Shown: positions 14,687 to 23,305 of the stretch, one piece after another
How positions within the stretch are numbered: the first letter of the stretch is position 1
Layout of the letters: every line of letters starts with the position of its first letter
NCBI GenBank assembly: GCA_943912855.1
Contig: CALTVC010000011.1
Location: 62,001 to 126,000 of the forward strand
Source: an uncultured Flavobacterium sp.
GTDB taxonomy: Bacteria > Bacteroidota > Bacteroidia > Flavobacteriales > Flavobacteriaceae
Length of the DNA: 64,000 bases
Direction of reading: 5' to 3'
The notes under the pieces: model-generated
The model's database searches: none
Told to the model about the DNA's origin: nothing
Seen by the model: only the letters and a program-made list of their open reading frames with translations
Program-made: the position numbers and the translations under genes

Positions 14687-16003
14687 TTATTCATCATTTA
14701 TCAACACCCATGGGCTATGGCTGAAATGTAACCATTTAACAGAGGTTAAATCTACATTTGGATCGGTTAGTTGACGTCGAGGCCCGCGATTAAATGATAT
14801 TTTAGAATCTACATATACCTCTACATCCATACCTTTTTTAGCATAGTCTTCTTTAATGTATTGTGCCGCCTGCCACAGCATATCGGGGTGGTTTACAATG
14901 CGGACGTATTGCCATTTTAAAAAGTATTTGCTAAGGTCTATCTTTTCTTTTGCGATACTCCCTTTCTTTTGGGCATAAAAAATTACTTTGCCACTTTTGT
15001 GGTACAGTTTCATTCGCCAGCTCAGCCTATGACCTTCTTCGGTATAAAATACACTGCCGGGTATAAAATAATGCCTTAAAGGAAGCGCGAGTTGTATAAT
15101 CGCGTAAGGTATTAGTATGTACTTTATGATGCCTGTGTTTACACGGAATTCCAGGTTTTGCTCGTTTTCGGGGACAGGTGGTTTCTTGGGTAAAAGCCTT
15201 TGGCGCACCACATCTGGCGGGTAAAAGAAGAGCAACATGCTAAGCGACAGAAACGGGAATATACCTATGGTAAGGCTCAAAAAATTAAAGAAATGGAATC
15301 CCAGCATGGCTACCGTACCAAGTAATCTGGTGCGCTTATAAAGTAATACAGGCACTATGAGTAAATCAAAAAGTAATCCTCCCCAGGCAAGGAACAGGTG
15401 AAACCAGTGTTGTTGCGTAATAAAGGCATGCACCGGATTACGATGTTGCGCCATCAGTATGCCCGTAAAAGTTCCGTCCATCCAGCCAGGATATACTTTT
15501 GCCAAAGATGCATAAAAGTACACCAGTGCTACCTGAAAAAGTATTACAAGACGACACCAGTTAGGCATGCTATATCTTTTAAGTTGAGGTTTCAGGCGTA
15601 CATCTATGCTTGCGTAGCGGTTGGCCGGCATTAAGAACAACATAAGGCATAGTAGTATTATAAGATAATGGTGGTTGTTGTAAATAGTCTTCTGCATAAG
15701 GTATGAGCCTGTAAATAAAACAGTAAGAAGACTCAGGCTGTAACGGTAAGCAAGTCCCACGGCTACACCCATTGCGGCCACACCCATAACCCCATAATAC
15801 CAGTACATGCCATTGCCGGGTAGGGGTTTGAGCCATTCAAAACCTATAAACGGGAAAAAATATTTTGGTTTTATGTATAGCTTATAAACGGTACCGTCTA
15901 GTATTTCACTAAGGGCATGCCACGCCATTAATATTCCAAATGCAATCCTGAAAAGGATTAAGGGAGCATTGTCTACGCGTTTAGTAAGGAAGCTGGTTTG
16001 CAT
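14687..16003 (-). CDS. HTTM domain membrane protein (gamma-carboxylase-like)
   Basis: A 438-residue polytopic membrane protein whose first 300 residues match the HTTM domain, the region shared with vitamin K-dependent gamma-glutamyl carboxylase. Features are an opening R-I-A-F-G-I-L-M-A-W-H, the N-N-H-H-Y-L-I motif near residue 110, A-S-L-A-K-V-Y-P-G-W-M-D-G near 165, and later F-H-F-F-N-F. The last 120 residues form a soluble domain (after L-R-H-Y). Bacterial homologues lack shown carboxylase activity in most cases, so the reaction is uncertain. The thioredoxin-fold gene follows on the same strand, which is suggestive since vitamin K enzymes depend on thiol reduction; this is inference only. 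Confidence 0.82.
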   Translation of the reverse strand: MQTSFLTKRVDNAPLILFRIAFGILMAWHALSEILDGTVYKLYIKPKYFFPFIGFEWLKPLPGNGMYWYYGVMGVAAMGVAVGLAYRYSLSLLTVLFTGSYLMQKTIYNNHHYLIILLCLMLFLMPANRYASIDVRLKPQLKRYSMPNWCRLVILFQVALVYFYASLAKVYPGWMDGTFTGILMAQHRNPVHAFITQQHWFHLFLAWGGLLFDLLIVPVLLYKRTRLLGTVAMLGFHFFNFLSLTIGIFPFLSLSMLLFFYPPDVVRQRLLPKKPPVPENEQNLEFRVNTGIIKYILIPYAIIQLALPLRHYFIPGSVFYTEEGHRLSWRMKLYHKSGKVIFYAQKKGSIAKEKIDLSKYFLKWQYVRIVNHPDMLWQAAQYIKEDYAKKGMDVEVYVDSKISFNRGPRRQLTDPNVDLTSVKWLHFSHSPWVLINDE

Positions 16004-16033
16004 ATATTGGCTGTTTCGTACAAAAATATAAAA

Positions 16034-16063
16034 AAATGCCGTTACCCATAGGTAACGGCATTT
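16034..16063 (-). terminator. Terminator after the first DUF4197 gene
   Basis: A perfect 13-bp stem (AAATGCCGTTACC / GGTAACGGCATTT) with loop CATA. On the minus strand it runs into TTTTTT. It lies 115 bases after the DUF4197 stop and just ahead of the HTTM gene. Confidence 0.85.
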
Positions 16064-16177
16064 CTTAACTAACCCTAACTAATGTGTGAAAAAACCATTT
16101 ATTGTAAAGGGCAAATTACTGAAAATCATTTATATAAAATGTTAAGGCAATGTTATATATTGCTGGTGTGCAGTAGG

Positions 16178-16891
16178 TTAACTCTTACTGTCTTGTAGCG
16201 CAAATACTTTTTTTAGCAAGGTGCTGGTACGGGCAGCAAGGTTATCGCGTATGTCTTTTTCTTCTACGGCTATCATGGTAAAAACGCCGTCAAGCGCTTT
16301 GTTTGTTACATAATCATTCAGGTCTGGGTTTACTTTTGTAACCAGCGGAATGGTATTGTATTTTGTAATGATGTCTTTCCAAACCTTATCTGCACCTATC
16401 TTGCTAAAAGATGATTTTATAATCGGGTTAAACTTGGCATAGAGCTGTGTTGAGGTAGTATTTTGCAAATACGTTGTAGCGGCATTGTTACTGCCCAGCA
16501 GTATGTTTTTGGCATCGGTAAAGGTCATGCCCTTTACAGCCGATACAAATATGGGCGTGGCTTCCTTAACGGCATCTTCGGCAGCACGGTTCATCAGCTT
16601 CAGTCCCTCGTCGGCAAGGCTGCCCAGGCCTATTTTTCGCAGGCCGCTGTCTACCTTTTGCAGTTCGGGTGGCAGCAGTATTTTTACCAGCTCATTTTTA
16701 TAAAAACCATCGGTGGCGGTAAGCTTGGTCACTTCCTTTTCTATGCCGTTGTTCAGGGCTTCCTTGAGTCCGGCTGCAATGTCGGCATTGGTTACTACAG
16801 TCTGCGGAAACTGCTGTGCCACCTGTTGCAGTTCGGCACAACCCGAAAGGCTAAGGCACAGGGCGGTTAGGGGTATAATGAGCTTTTTCAT
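16178..16891 (-). CDS. DUF4197 lipoprotein
   Basis: A 237-residue lipoprotein: signal M-K-K-L-I-I-P-L-T-A with lipobox L-S-G-C (Cys18), then the DUF4197 domain (G-L-K-E-A-L-N-N-G-I, D-G-F-Y-K-N, I-L-L-P-P-E-L, G-L-G-S-L-A-D-E, T-T-Y-L-Q, and N-P-D-L-N-D-Y-V-T-N-K-A-L-D-G-V-F). A Met ten codons upstream is rejected because it would bury the signal. The family is envelope-associated with no known function. A paralogue lies at 21201-21962, which has lost the lipobox and gained a Lys/Thr-rich linker. Confidence 0.88.
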   Translation of the reverse strand: MKKLIIPLTALCLSLSGCAELQQVAQQFPQTVVTNADIAAGLKEALNNGIEKEVTKLTATDGFYKNELVKILLPPELQKVDSGLRKIGLGSLADEGLKLMNRAAEDAVKEATPIFVSAVKGMTFTDAKNILLGSNNAATTYLQNTTSTQLYAKFNPIIKSSFSKIGADKVWKDIITKYNTIPLVTKVNPDLNDYVTNKALDGVFTMIAVEEKDIRDNLAARTSTLLKKVFALQDSKS

Positions 16892-17031
16892 ACAGATTTT
16901 CTTAATTGTAGTATAAAGCAACGTATTTTTTAATCAAAACAAAAGTAGCAGTGTGGTAATTTTATGCTAAATTTCCTGTTTTTGTTCAATGCTTTTAGGA
17001 ACAAAAAATAATTAAATTCGCCCTTTTAAAT

Positions 17032-17958
17032 ATGTTTGGTATGGCGCATCGTTTAAGATTATATGTTACAGCCGTGTTGATGCTGTTTGTTTTAGCGCCA
17101 TTGTGCGCCCAGGAGCCTGTTACAGATACTGTTTCTGTTACGTTACAGCCCGCAGACACGCTTGCTGCTTTAAACCCTGCACCCGAAGAAGGCACTATAG
17201 GGCACCGGTTCGCGTACGATATGGGAAGCATTTACAGGGGTGTACTCTTTACCTACTCGCGTCCTGCACATTGGCAAAAAGACGACTTTATAACTGCAGG
17301 AGCTTTTTTAGGAAGTTCGGCATTCCTTACGCTGGCCGACGAAAGCATGGCAGATTATTTTAGCAAACAAGGAAAAAAAGTTCCCGAAGGCTGGCACAAA
17401 GCTGGGTGGTACATGGGCAAGCCCCAGTATAACTATACTTTTACCTTGGGCTTTTATGCTGCCGGACTTATAACTAAGAACCAAAAAATACGCCGTGCGG
17501 GTGTTGTAATGATCACCGCTGCCACTACAGGCGGACTTTTACAAACGGTTTTTAAACAGGTTGCAGGTAGGGCAAGACCTTCGGCAGGGGTGAGCCATAT
17601 GTCTTTTAAACCGTTTTCTAAAGAGGAAGCCTATCACTCATTCCCTTCGGGGCACACCATATTGTCTACTACGGTATTCTATTCGCTGTCTAAACAGTTT
17701 AGCAATCCGTGGGTAAAGGCAGGGTTTTATACCGCGGGATTACTTACCCCGGCATCGCGCATGTGGGATAACGCCCACTGGATTAGCGATGTGTTTGTGG
17801 GTGCGGGCATAGGCATTATCTGTGTAGAATCGGCAGAGCGCTTCCTGAAGCTGAACGAACGCTACGCCGCCGACAGGGCAGCTGGTGTTAAGGAGAAGAA
17901 AATATCATGGAACATACGTGCGGGCTATAACCAGATAGGTATAACCGGAACGTTTTAA
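17032..17958 (+). CDS. PAP2-family phosphatase
   Basis: A 308-residue exported or membrane protein with a signal-like N-terminus (cut after C-A-Q, about residue 27) and all three PAP2 motifs: K-Q-V-A-G-R-A-R-P (Lys175, Arg182), P-S-G-H (205-208) and S-R-M-W-D-N-A-H-W-I-S-D (Arg243, His249, Asp253). The catalytic histidines and arginines are all present. Likely substrates are lipid pyrophosphates or phosphatidic acid at the periplasmic face. No operon partner: the DUF4197 gene upstream is divergent and the next gene has its own promoter. Confidence 0.92.
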   Translation: MFGMAHRLRLYVTAVLMLFVLAPLCAQEPVTDTVSVTLQPADTLAALNPAPEEGTIGHRFAYDMGSIYRGVLFTYSRPAHWQKDDFITAGAFLGSSAFLTLADESMADYFSKQGKKVPEGWHKAGWYMGKPQYNYTFTLGFYAAGLITKNQKIRRAGVVMITAATTGGLLQTVFKQVAGRARPSAGVSHMSFKPFSKEEAYHSFPSGHTILSTTVFYSLSKQFSNPWVKAGFYTAGLLTPASRMWDNAHWISDVFVGAGIGIICVESAERFLKLNERYAADRAAGVKEKKISWNIRAGYNQIGITGTF

Positions 17959-18034
17959 TATTTTACAGAAAATTTATACTCAGGCGTGTTTGCAGAAGGG
18001 ATAATTTTGGCAAAACTTTCAGTACAAAATACAA

Positions 18035-18042
18035 TACCTTTG
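18035..18042 (+). promoter_or_regulatory. -7 box of the EamA transporter gene
   Basis: TAccTTTG at 18035-18042, with a TTTG at 18006-18009 that is slightly too far (25 bases). The leader to the ATG at 18065 would be about 17 bases. Confidence 0.55.
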
Positions 18043-18064
18043 CCGGGTAAATTACCCACAGAAA

Positions 18065-18958
18065 ATGCGCTCTAAATACTATGCGGCTGCCATAACGGCC
18101 TTTACCATCTGGGGAATGTTCAGCGTTGTGCTGCGTCCCCTGCATGATTATCCATCGCAAGACATCCTTTTTTACCGCATATTTACCTGCGTGCTGCTTA
18201 TGGTGGCGGGAAACCTGCTCTTTCGCCGAAAGGCTATTAAGGATACCCGAGCTTATGTAGCCACACTTTCGCCCAAAACACGTACCAACCTGGGTATACT
18301 GCTTGTAGTAAGCTCCTTACTACTGGCTGCTAACTGGTTCTTTTTTATTTACGTAATGAACTACATCAGTGTAAAAACGGCCTCGTTCTCTTACCTGGTA
18401 TGTCCTATACTTACCACGGTATTCGCGTTTTTTATACTGCGCGAACGCCTTACAAAACTGCAGTGGTTCTCGGTAGGCATTAGTGTGCTGAGCTGTGTGC
18501 TGCTGGGGCTAAACGGTAGTGCCGAAGTAGTATACAGCCTGCTCGTTGCGGGCAGCTATGCGCTGTACCTTGTTTTCCAAAAGAAATTTACTGAGGTGGA
18601 TAAGTTTATATTGCTGTCGGCACAGCTGGTAATTACGGCGCTGGTACTGTTGCCTTTTTATCCGGTATTTAGCGGGCCATTACCGCAAGAGCCTGTATTT
18701 TATATGTACATAGCCATTATAGCTGTAGGGTTTACCATACTGCCCATGTTGCTGAATCTTTTTGCTATTAAAGGCATCAGTTCGTCTACGCAGGGTATAC
18801 TCATGTACATAAACCCTATCATCGGGTTTTTACTTGCCGCTTTTTATTATGGCGAAGAAATAGCCCCAATCCAAATCATAGCGTACGCCCTCATAGCCGT
18901 AGCCATTGTTATATTTAACGTGGGTAGCTACCTGAAAATGCGTGCCAATACCTTGTAA
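18065..18958 (+). CDS. EamA/DMT-family transporter (RarD-like)
   Basis: A 297-residue membrane protein with ten predicted helices in two EamA repeats. The first repeat includes F-T-I-W-G-M-F, S-Q-D-I-L-F-Y-R-I and L-L-A-A-N-W-F-F-F; the second ends with M-Y-I-N-P-I-I-G-F-L-L-A. The RarD subgroup resembles this pattern, and members of the superfamily export metabolites or amino acids. The substrate is not predictable. It ends near a large intergenic repeat. Confidence 0.88.
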   Translation: MRSKYYAAAITAFTIWGMFSVVLRPLHDYPSQDILFYRIFTCVLLMVAGNLLFRRKAIKDTRAYVATLSPKTRTNLGILLVVSSLLLAANWFFFIYVMNYISVKTASFSYLVCPILTTVFAFFILRERLTKLQWFSVGISVLSCVLLGLNGSAEVVYSLLVAGSYALYLVFQKKFTEVDKFILLSAQLVITALVLLPFYPVFSGPLPQEPVFYMYIAIIAVGFTILPMLLNLFAIKGISSSTQGILMYINPIIGFLLAAFYYGEEIAPIQIIAYALIAVAIVIFNVGSYLKMRANTL

Positions 18959-19010
18959 ATAATTAAGCCACCCCTCCGATAGACTATTTTGGTGATACAA
19001 GTTCGTTTTG

Positions 19011-19196
19011 TAACCCAAAGATTCTCAAAGGAAGCCCGGAGATACACAAAGAAAAAGAGGTAACACCTTTGGTGTGAGAGCACAAAGCGAGCCGGATTAG
19101 TACGTCCAACTTTGTGTTCTTGCGCTTAAGCGCAACTTCGTTTTGATGTATAAAACTTCGGGAATCTTTGAGTTTCCTTTGAAAATCTTTGGGTTA
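19011..19196. repeat. Long imperfect inverted repeat with CACAAAG words
   Basis: The arms 19011-19033 (TAACCCAAAGATTCTCAAAG then GAA) and 19174-19196 are reverse complements at 22 of 23 positions. Inner CACAAAG/CTTTGTG pairs (19081 and about 19110) and GCGCTTAAGCGC at about 19122 could extend the fold. The element codes for nothing and may be a non-autonomous repeat family. Confidence 0.7.
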
Positions 19197-19326
19197 TAAC
19201 TTTCAAATTAATTGAGAAGATGTGTGCATGCGATAGTCCTTCGCAGGGACCCGATAGCTATTGGGAGTAGGGTGGGGTGGGCAACTCTGCTTATACCAAG
19301 CAAAAAATACATCCTCACAAAACAGA

Positions 19327-19356
19327 AAAATCCTGCCCGAAACCGGACAGGATTTT
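19327..19356 (-). terminator. Terminator of katA
   Basis: Stem AAAATCCTG...CCG / CGG...CAGGATTTT, 44 bases after the katA stop on the minus strand. Confidence 0.75.
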
Positions 19357-19399
19357 CCATAAAAACCAACAAAAAATTTTCTTCTTCTTCAATATATTA

Positions 19400-20890
19400 T
19401 TACTTCTGGTGATTGCCCATCATAGCCGGGTCTATCTGTATCTGTAATCCCTGCGCTATACCAAGGCCAAGGCTAATGTCTGCCCTGAACCAGTGGCACA
19501 GTTGGCGGTTAATGATGTCGTTCTTTTTAGGGCCTGTAATACCGCTCATGGCACCCACTATGTTGTGTATGGTATTCTTTTTGGCCTGATCATCCATTAG
19601 TCGGAAAAGGTTGCCCGGCTGAGAGTAGTGGTCATCTTCGCCCGGAGCGTTACGGTCGTACCAGTCGGCGGTAAGGCTTTCCAGTTCCCATGCAGGCTCT
19701 TTGTAGCTTTGGTCTTCCACCACGTTATCAAAACTATTCGGGAAGTAATTTGGCGTACTGCCACCGTTTCCGTCTATCCTCATTTGTCCGTCACGCTGAT
19801 AATTACGTACGGCAAACGGACAGCGGTTTACCGGAATCTGCTCGTAGTTAGCGCCAAGGCGGTAACGATGCGCGTCTGGGTAACTTAGTAACCTTCCCTG
19901 TAGCATTTTGTCAGGGCTGTAGCCTATGCCGTCTACAATATGTGCCGGGGCAAAGGCAGCCTGCTCTACATCGGCAAAATAATTATCCGGGTTACGGTTC
20001 AGTTCTATTACACCCACATCAATCAGCGGATAATCAGCATGAGGCCATACCTTGGTAAGGTCAAACGGGTTAATGTGGTAGGTTTTGGCTTCGGCTTCGG
20101 GCATTACCTGTATTTTCAGTTGCCATTTCGGGAAGTTGCCATTTTCTATATGTTCAAAAAGGTCACGTTGCGAAAAATCCATGTCTTTAGACTTCATTTC
20201 GGCAGCCTCTTCGTTGTCAAAGTTCTTAATGCCCTGCTCGGTTATAAAGTGGAACTTTACGTAAAACCTTTCGTTGTCTTTATTGATAAAACTAAACGTG
20301 TGACTGCCGAAACCGTGCATGTGGCGGTAGCCGTACGGAGTACCGCGGTCGCTCATAAGGATAAGTACCTGGTGCAGGCTTTCGGGGTTAAGCGACCAGA
20401 AATCCCACATCATGGTAGGCGATTTCATATTGGTTTGCGGATCGCGTTTCTGGGTATGAATAAAGTCGCTAAACTTTTTAGGATCTTTTACAAAGAATAC
20501 GGGAGTGTTATTACCCACAAGATCCCAGTTACCGTCTTCGGTATAAAATTTAAGTGCAAAACCACGTGGGTCGCGCTCGGTATCGGCAGAACCTTTTTCG
20601 CCACCTACGGTGCTAAAACGCAGGAACATCGGAGTCTGCTTACCCACTTCATTAAACAGCTTCGCTTTAGTATATTGTGTAATGTCATGGGTTACGGTAA
20701 ACGTACCATACGCGCCACTGCCTTTGGCGTGCACCACCCTTTCAGGGATGCGCTCGCGGTTAAAGTGCGCCATTTTTTCGTGCAGAATATAGTCCTGCAA
20801 CAATATAGGGCCACGTGGACCTACGGTTTGAGAATTTTCATGCTCGGCATACGGCCTGCCCGAAGCGGTAGTGAGTTTATCTTGTGACAT
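19400..20890 (-). CDS. katA: Catalase (clade 3, small subunit)
   Basis: Haem catalase, splitting hydrogen peroxide to water and oxygen in the cytoplasm. 496 residues, typical of small-subunit clade 3 enzymes. The active-site His54 is in R-V-V-H-A-K-G, the Asn is in D-L-V-G-N-N-T-P (about 127), and the proximal haem ligand Tyr337 is in R-L-L-S-Y-P-D-A-H-R. No C-terminal flavodoxin-like extension, so not a large-subunit form. It is monocistronic, with a -7 box (plus-strand CAAAATTA, 20928-20935) upstream and its own terminator. Confidence 0.98.
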   Translation of the reverse strand: MSQDKLTTASGRPYAEHENSQTVGPRGPILLQDYILHEKMAHFNRERIPERVVHAKGSGAYGTFTVTHDITQYTKAKLFNEVGKQTPMFLRFSTVGGEKGSADTERDPRGFALKFYTEDGNWDLVGNNTPVFFVKDPKKFSDFIHTQKRDPQTNMKSPTMMWDFWSLNPESLHQVLILMSDRGTPYGYRHMHGFGSHTFSFINKDNERFYVKFHFITEQGIKNFDNEEAAEMKSKDMDFSQRDLFEHIENGNFPKWQLKIQVMPEAEAKTYHINPFDLTKVWPHADYPLIDVGVIELNRNPDNYFADVEQAAFAPAHIVDGIGYSPDKMLQGRLLSYPDAHRYRLGANYEQIPVNRCPFAVRNYQRDGQMRIDGNGGSTPNYFPNSFDNVVEDQSYKEPAWELESLTADWYDRNAPGEDDHYSQPGNLFRLMDDQAKKNTIHNIVGAMSGITGPKKNDIINRQLCHWFRADISLGLGIAQGLQIQIDPAMMGNHQK

Positions 20891-21200
20891 AACGATGTTG
20901 GGTTTTGAATTATAAATTTTACTTACACAAAATTACCTTTATGATAAATATACTTTATGTAAGTGCTATTGATTTTACCTATACCTGCATTGCCAAAAAC
21001 CAATCCAAAACAGGTAAACTGCTTATTTATCAGAAAATTACGAATAAACAATCATAATATATGTTACGGTATTTCGAAAATTTACTTAAATGTATGTTAA
21101 CCTGTAGTGCGTAAAATCGGAGAATGGTTTGTAAGTGCAGGAGAATGACAAAAAACAGGAACAGTTTTTGGATTACCTTTGGCAAACAAATTACACATAA
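20891..21200. other. Divergent promoter region between katA and a DUF4197 gene
   Basis: This 310-base gap carries a TAatTTTG -7 box for katA on the minus strand (20928-20935) and a TAccTTTG box for the DUF4197 gene on the plus strand (21174-21181). Neither has a clear -33 element. I see no obvious PerR or OxyR-type palindrome. The middle is AT-rich without coding frames. Confidence 0.55.
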
Positions 21201-21962
21201 ATGAAAAAGCTATTCTTATCAGTACTTGTACTGGCAGGTATATTTACTGCAACTGCCCAGACCAAAAAGAAGACTACCACTACAAAGAAAACATCTAAGG
21301 TTTCTAATGTAATAAGCAAGGTTACCACTGCTGCGAAAGCCGTTACGGTAACCGATACCGATATTTCTTCGGCACTTAAAGAAGCGCTGAACAAAGGCGT
21401 GGAGAAGGAAGTAACCAAACTAATGGCTGAAGATGGCTTTTATAAGAACGAAGCCGTAAAAATCCTTTTGCCTGAAGAGCTGCAAAAAGTAGACAAAAAA
21501 CTCCGCCAGATAGGTATGGCAAGCCTTGCCGATGAAGGCCTGAAACTGCTTAACCGCGCTGCCGAAAAAGCCGTAGGCGATGCTACTCCTATTTTTGTAA
21601 ACGCCATTACAAGCATGTCTATTTCTGATGCCAAAGGCATACTTATGGGTGCAGACAATTCAGCTACCACATACCTGCAGGGCACTACAAACAAGCCGCT
21701 ATACGATAAATTCAGCCCGGTGATTAAGGCTTCGTTAGACGAGGTTGGTGCTACCGGCGTGTGGGAAAAAATAATAAACAAATACAACGGGCTTCCGCTG
21801 GTAACCAAGGTGAACCCTGACCTTACCGATTACACTACCACAAAAGCGCTGGACGGCGTTTACAAAATGATAGCGGTAGAGGAAAAAGACATCCGTACAA
21901 ATATTAAATCACGTACGTCTGACCTGTTGAAGAATGTATTTGCTCTTCAGGACAAGAAGTAA
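21201..21962 (+). CDS. Exported DUF4197 protein with Lys/Thr-rich linker
   Basis: A 253-residue paralogue of the DUF4197 lipoprotein at 16178-16891. The signal peptide ends T-A-T-A-Q without a lipobox. A linker of about 20 residues almost wholly Lys/Thr (T-K-K-K-T-T-T-T-K-K) precedes the domain, which shares A-L-K-E-A-L-N, D-G-F-Y-K-N-E, N-P-D-L-T-D-Y, T-K-A-L-D-G-V and A-V-E-E-K-D-I-R with the first copy. The basic linker might bind cell wall or nucleic acid; that is a guess. Confidence 0.88.
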   Translation: MKKLFLSVLVLAGIFTATAQTKKKTTTTKKTSKVSNVISKVTTAAKAVTVTDTDISSALKEALNKGVEKEVTKLMAEDGFYKNEAVKILLPEELQKVDKKLRQIGMASLADEGLKLLNRAAEKAVGDATPIFVNAITSMSISDAKGILMGADNSATTYLQGTTNKPLYDKFSPVIKASLDEVGATGVWEKIINKYNGLPLVTKVNPDLTDYTTTKALDGVYKMIAVEEKDIRTNIKSRTSDLLKNVFALQDKK

Positions 21963-22032
21963 TTAGCACATTCTGTTTCCGTTTTGTCCTGTCCGGGGGG
22001 CGTTATGGATTTACAGAAGTATCTGTATAAAG

Positions 22033-22070
22033 AAGCTCCATTACCATAAAACTTTATGGTAATGGAGCTT
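22033..22070 (+). terminator. Long perfect hairpin, likely terminator
   Basis: A perfect 18-bp stem (AAGCTCCATTACCATAAA and its complement) with a 2-base AC loop, followed by TGAGTTTTAT. The T-run is weak but the stem is very strong. It lies about 70 bases after the DUF4197 stop. Confidence 0.75.
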
Positions 22071-22122
22071 TGAGTTTTATATGATATATGAGTTTTGTAA
22101 CATTATGTGTTTAGTAAAAATT

Positions 22123-22175
22123 TTGACACGAATTTCACGAATTCATTTCGTGCCAATTTGTAAAATTCGTGTCAA
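22123..22175. repeat. Nested inverted repeat of CACGAATT words
   Basis: The outer arms TTGACACGAATTT (22123-22135) and AAATTCGTGTCAA (22163-22175) are exact complements; an inner CACGAA/TTCGTG pair (22136-22141, 22147-22152) makes a second stem. CACGAATT-type palindromic repeats are, to my knowledge, widespread between genes in flavobacteria. Confidence 0.7.
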
Positions 22176-22210
22176 CCGAACAGACAAAAGGCAAATCTAA
22201 AAGCGTTAGC

Positions 22211-22882
22211 TTACTCTTTCACTTTTCCCAGGTTATCGGTGTATTTTTCTACCTTAAAGGCATTGGCATTAAAAATCACGTGGGTAGTATCTGCCTGGTT
22301 GGGTTGGTCGTGCTCGTGGAAAATCATTCCTTCTACAATGCCTATGGTATTGGCTATCCCTGCCGAGTCTTCCGGGAAAAACTCTTTGTAGTACCTGCTG
22401 GCATACTGGTCGCCACCGGTCATGGAGTAGGTATCTTTAACGAAGCGTACTTTATCATCAGGGTTTATAACGTAGTATTTTATCGTATGTGCATAGTCGC
22501 AGGCATCTACGCCATAATTCAGCGCGAAAACAAACTTCGTGCCGCTGAGTTCATGGTAACCGAAAGATTGTATAAACGGGTCGCCCTCGCCCTTAAAAGT
22601 GGTTTTGTAAAGCTCTTTGCTGCCTTTATACACCTTTAAATATCCCGGATTCTCAAACTCCTCGTTGTAACTGGTATAGCCGTACTTAAAGGTATAGCCG
22701 TTAAAAGTAGTATCTCTTGGTTTTAAATATTCACTGTTGTCAAAACCATCTTCATCTATGGAAGCTTTTGCCTTAACGTTGGTTTTCAGCGTATCTGATT
22801 TTTCCTGTGCAGTATCGGTTTGTTTCTCTTTAGCACATGCTAACAAGAGCAATGTCAGTGCGGTTATGTATAGGTTTTTCAT
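22211..22882 (-). CDS. Uncharacterised lipoprotein
   Basis: A 223-residue lipoprotein: M-K-N-L-Y-I-T-A-L-T-L-L-L-L-A-C (Cys16), then a charged linker (K-E-K-Q-T-D-T-A-Q-E-K-S) and a beta-rich domain with Y-T-F-K-Y-G-Y-T-S-Y and D-A-C-D-Y-A-H. Family not recognised. Its start overlaps the stop of the upstream membrane gene by 4 bases (ATGA), so the two are translationally coupled. Confidence 0.75.
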   Translation of the reverse strand: MKNLYITALTLLLLACAKEKQTDTAQEKSDTLKTNVKAKASIDEDGFDNSEYLKPRDTTFNGYTFKYGYTSYNEEFENPGYLKVYKGSKELYKTTFKGEGDPFIQSFGYHELSGTKFVFALNYGVDACDYAHTIKYYVINPDDKVRFVKDTYSMTGGDQYASRYYKEFFPEDSAGIANTIGIVEGMIFHEHDQPNQADTTHVIFNANAFKVEKYTDNLGKVKE

Positions 22883-23286
22883 AGGTTGGTTTTATTAATC
22901 AGGCTATGTACCCAAATCGCTACACGGTATATTCCCTCCCATAGTAGTGCGGAAGCTACAATGAAAAACGCGTAGCCCAGGAGCAACGCAAGCCCAAATG
23001 GCATAAACCCCGGCATATTAAAAGCGATGAGCCAAAACAGGAACAAGCCTATAAAGCCCGCAAGGGTAGCTAAGGGCATTTTTTCATACCCGGCATCGCG
23101 CAGGAAAATGAGCCCGAAAACAAAGTGAATAAGAAACACCGACGGTACTGCTGCCGCCCCAAGACCATCGGTAACGCCTCCGGTAACGACAATGCACACC
23201 AATGCCATAACCAGTGGCAGGGCGAGTACAAGCCCCCCAAGGATGATGTAGTGCCTAAGGCGTTTTTGTTTGGAAAGGTGTTTCAT
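22879..23286 (-). CDS. Four-helix membrane protein, unknown
   Basis: A 135-residue protein starting M-K-H-L-S-K-Q-K-R-L-R-H, with four membrane helices (about residues 14-34, 46-62, 70-90, 95-118) and a short cytoplasmic end. No recognised family. It overlaps the lipoprotein gene by 4 bases and lies 19 bases after the upstream DUF1444-like gene, so the three genes form one operon. Confidence 0.72.
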   Translation of the reverse strand: MKHLSKQKRLRHYIILGGLVLALPLVMALVCIVVTGGVTDGLGAAAVPSVFLIHFVFGLIFLRDAGYEKMPLATLAGFIGLFLFWLIAFNMPGFMPFGLALLLGYAFFIVASALLWEGIYRVAIWVHSLINKTNL

Positions 23287-23305
23287 AGATAATATTGGGA
23301 AGATC

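Larger units (their letters stand above)
18959..19399. other. Gap of about 440 bases holding repeats and a terminator
   Basis: Between the EamA gene and katA. It contains the long inverted repeat at 19011-19196, a GGGTGGGGTGGGC stretch near 19270 that recalls the GC-rich repeat at 26237-26345, and the katA terminator at 19327-19356. No coding frame looks real. Confidence 0.65.

Noticed and set aside
19212..19412. Small plus-strand frame in the gap before katA
   Set aside because: It runs through a repeat and the katA terminator; no family or start signal supports it.
19940..20887. Long open frame (about 315 codons) antisense to katA
   Set aside because: It lies wholly opposite a well conserved catalase gene, and its amino-acid make-up is what codon bias of the sense strand produces.
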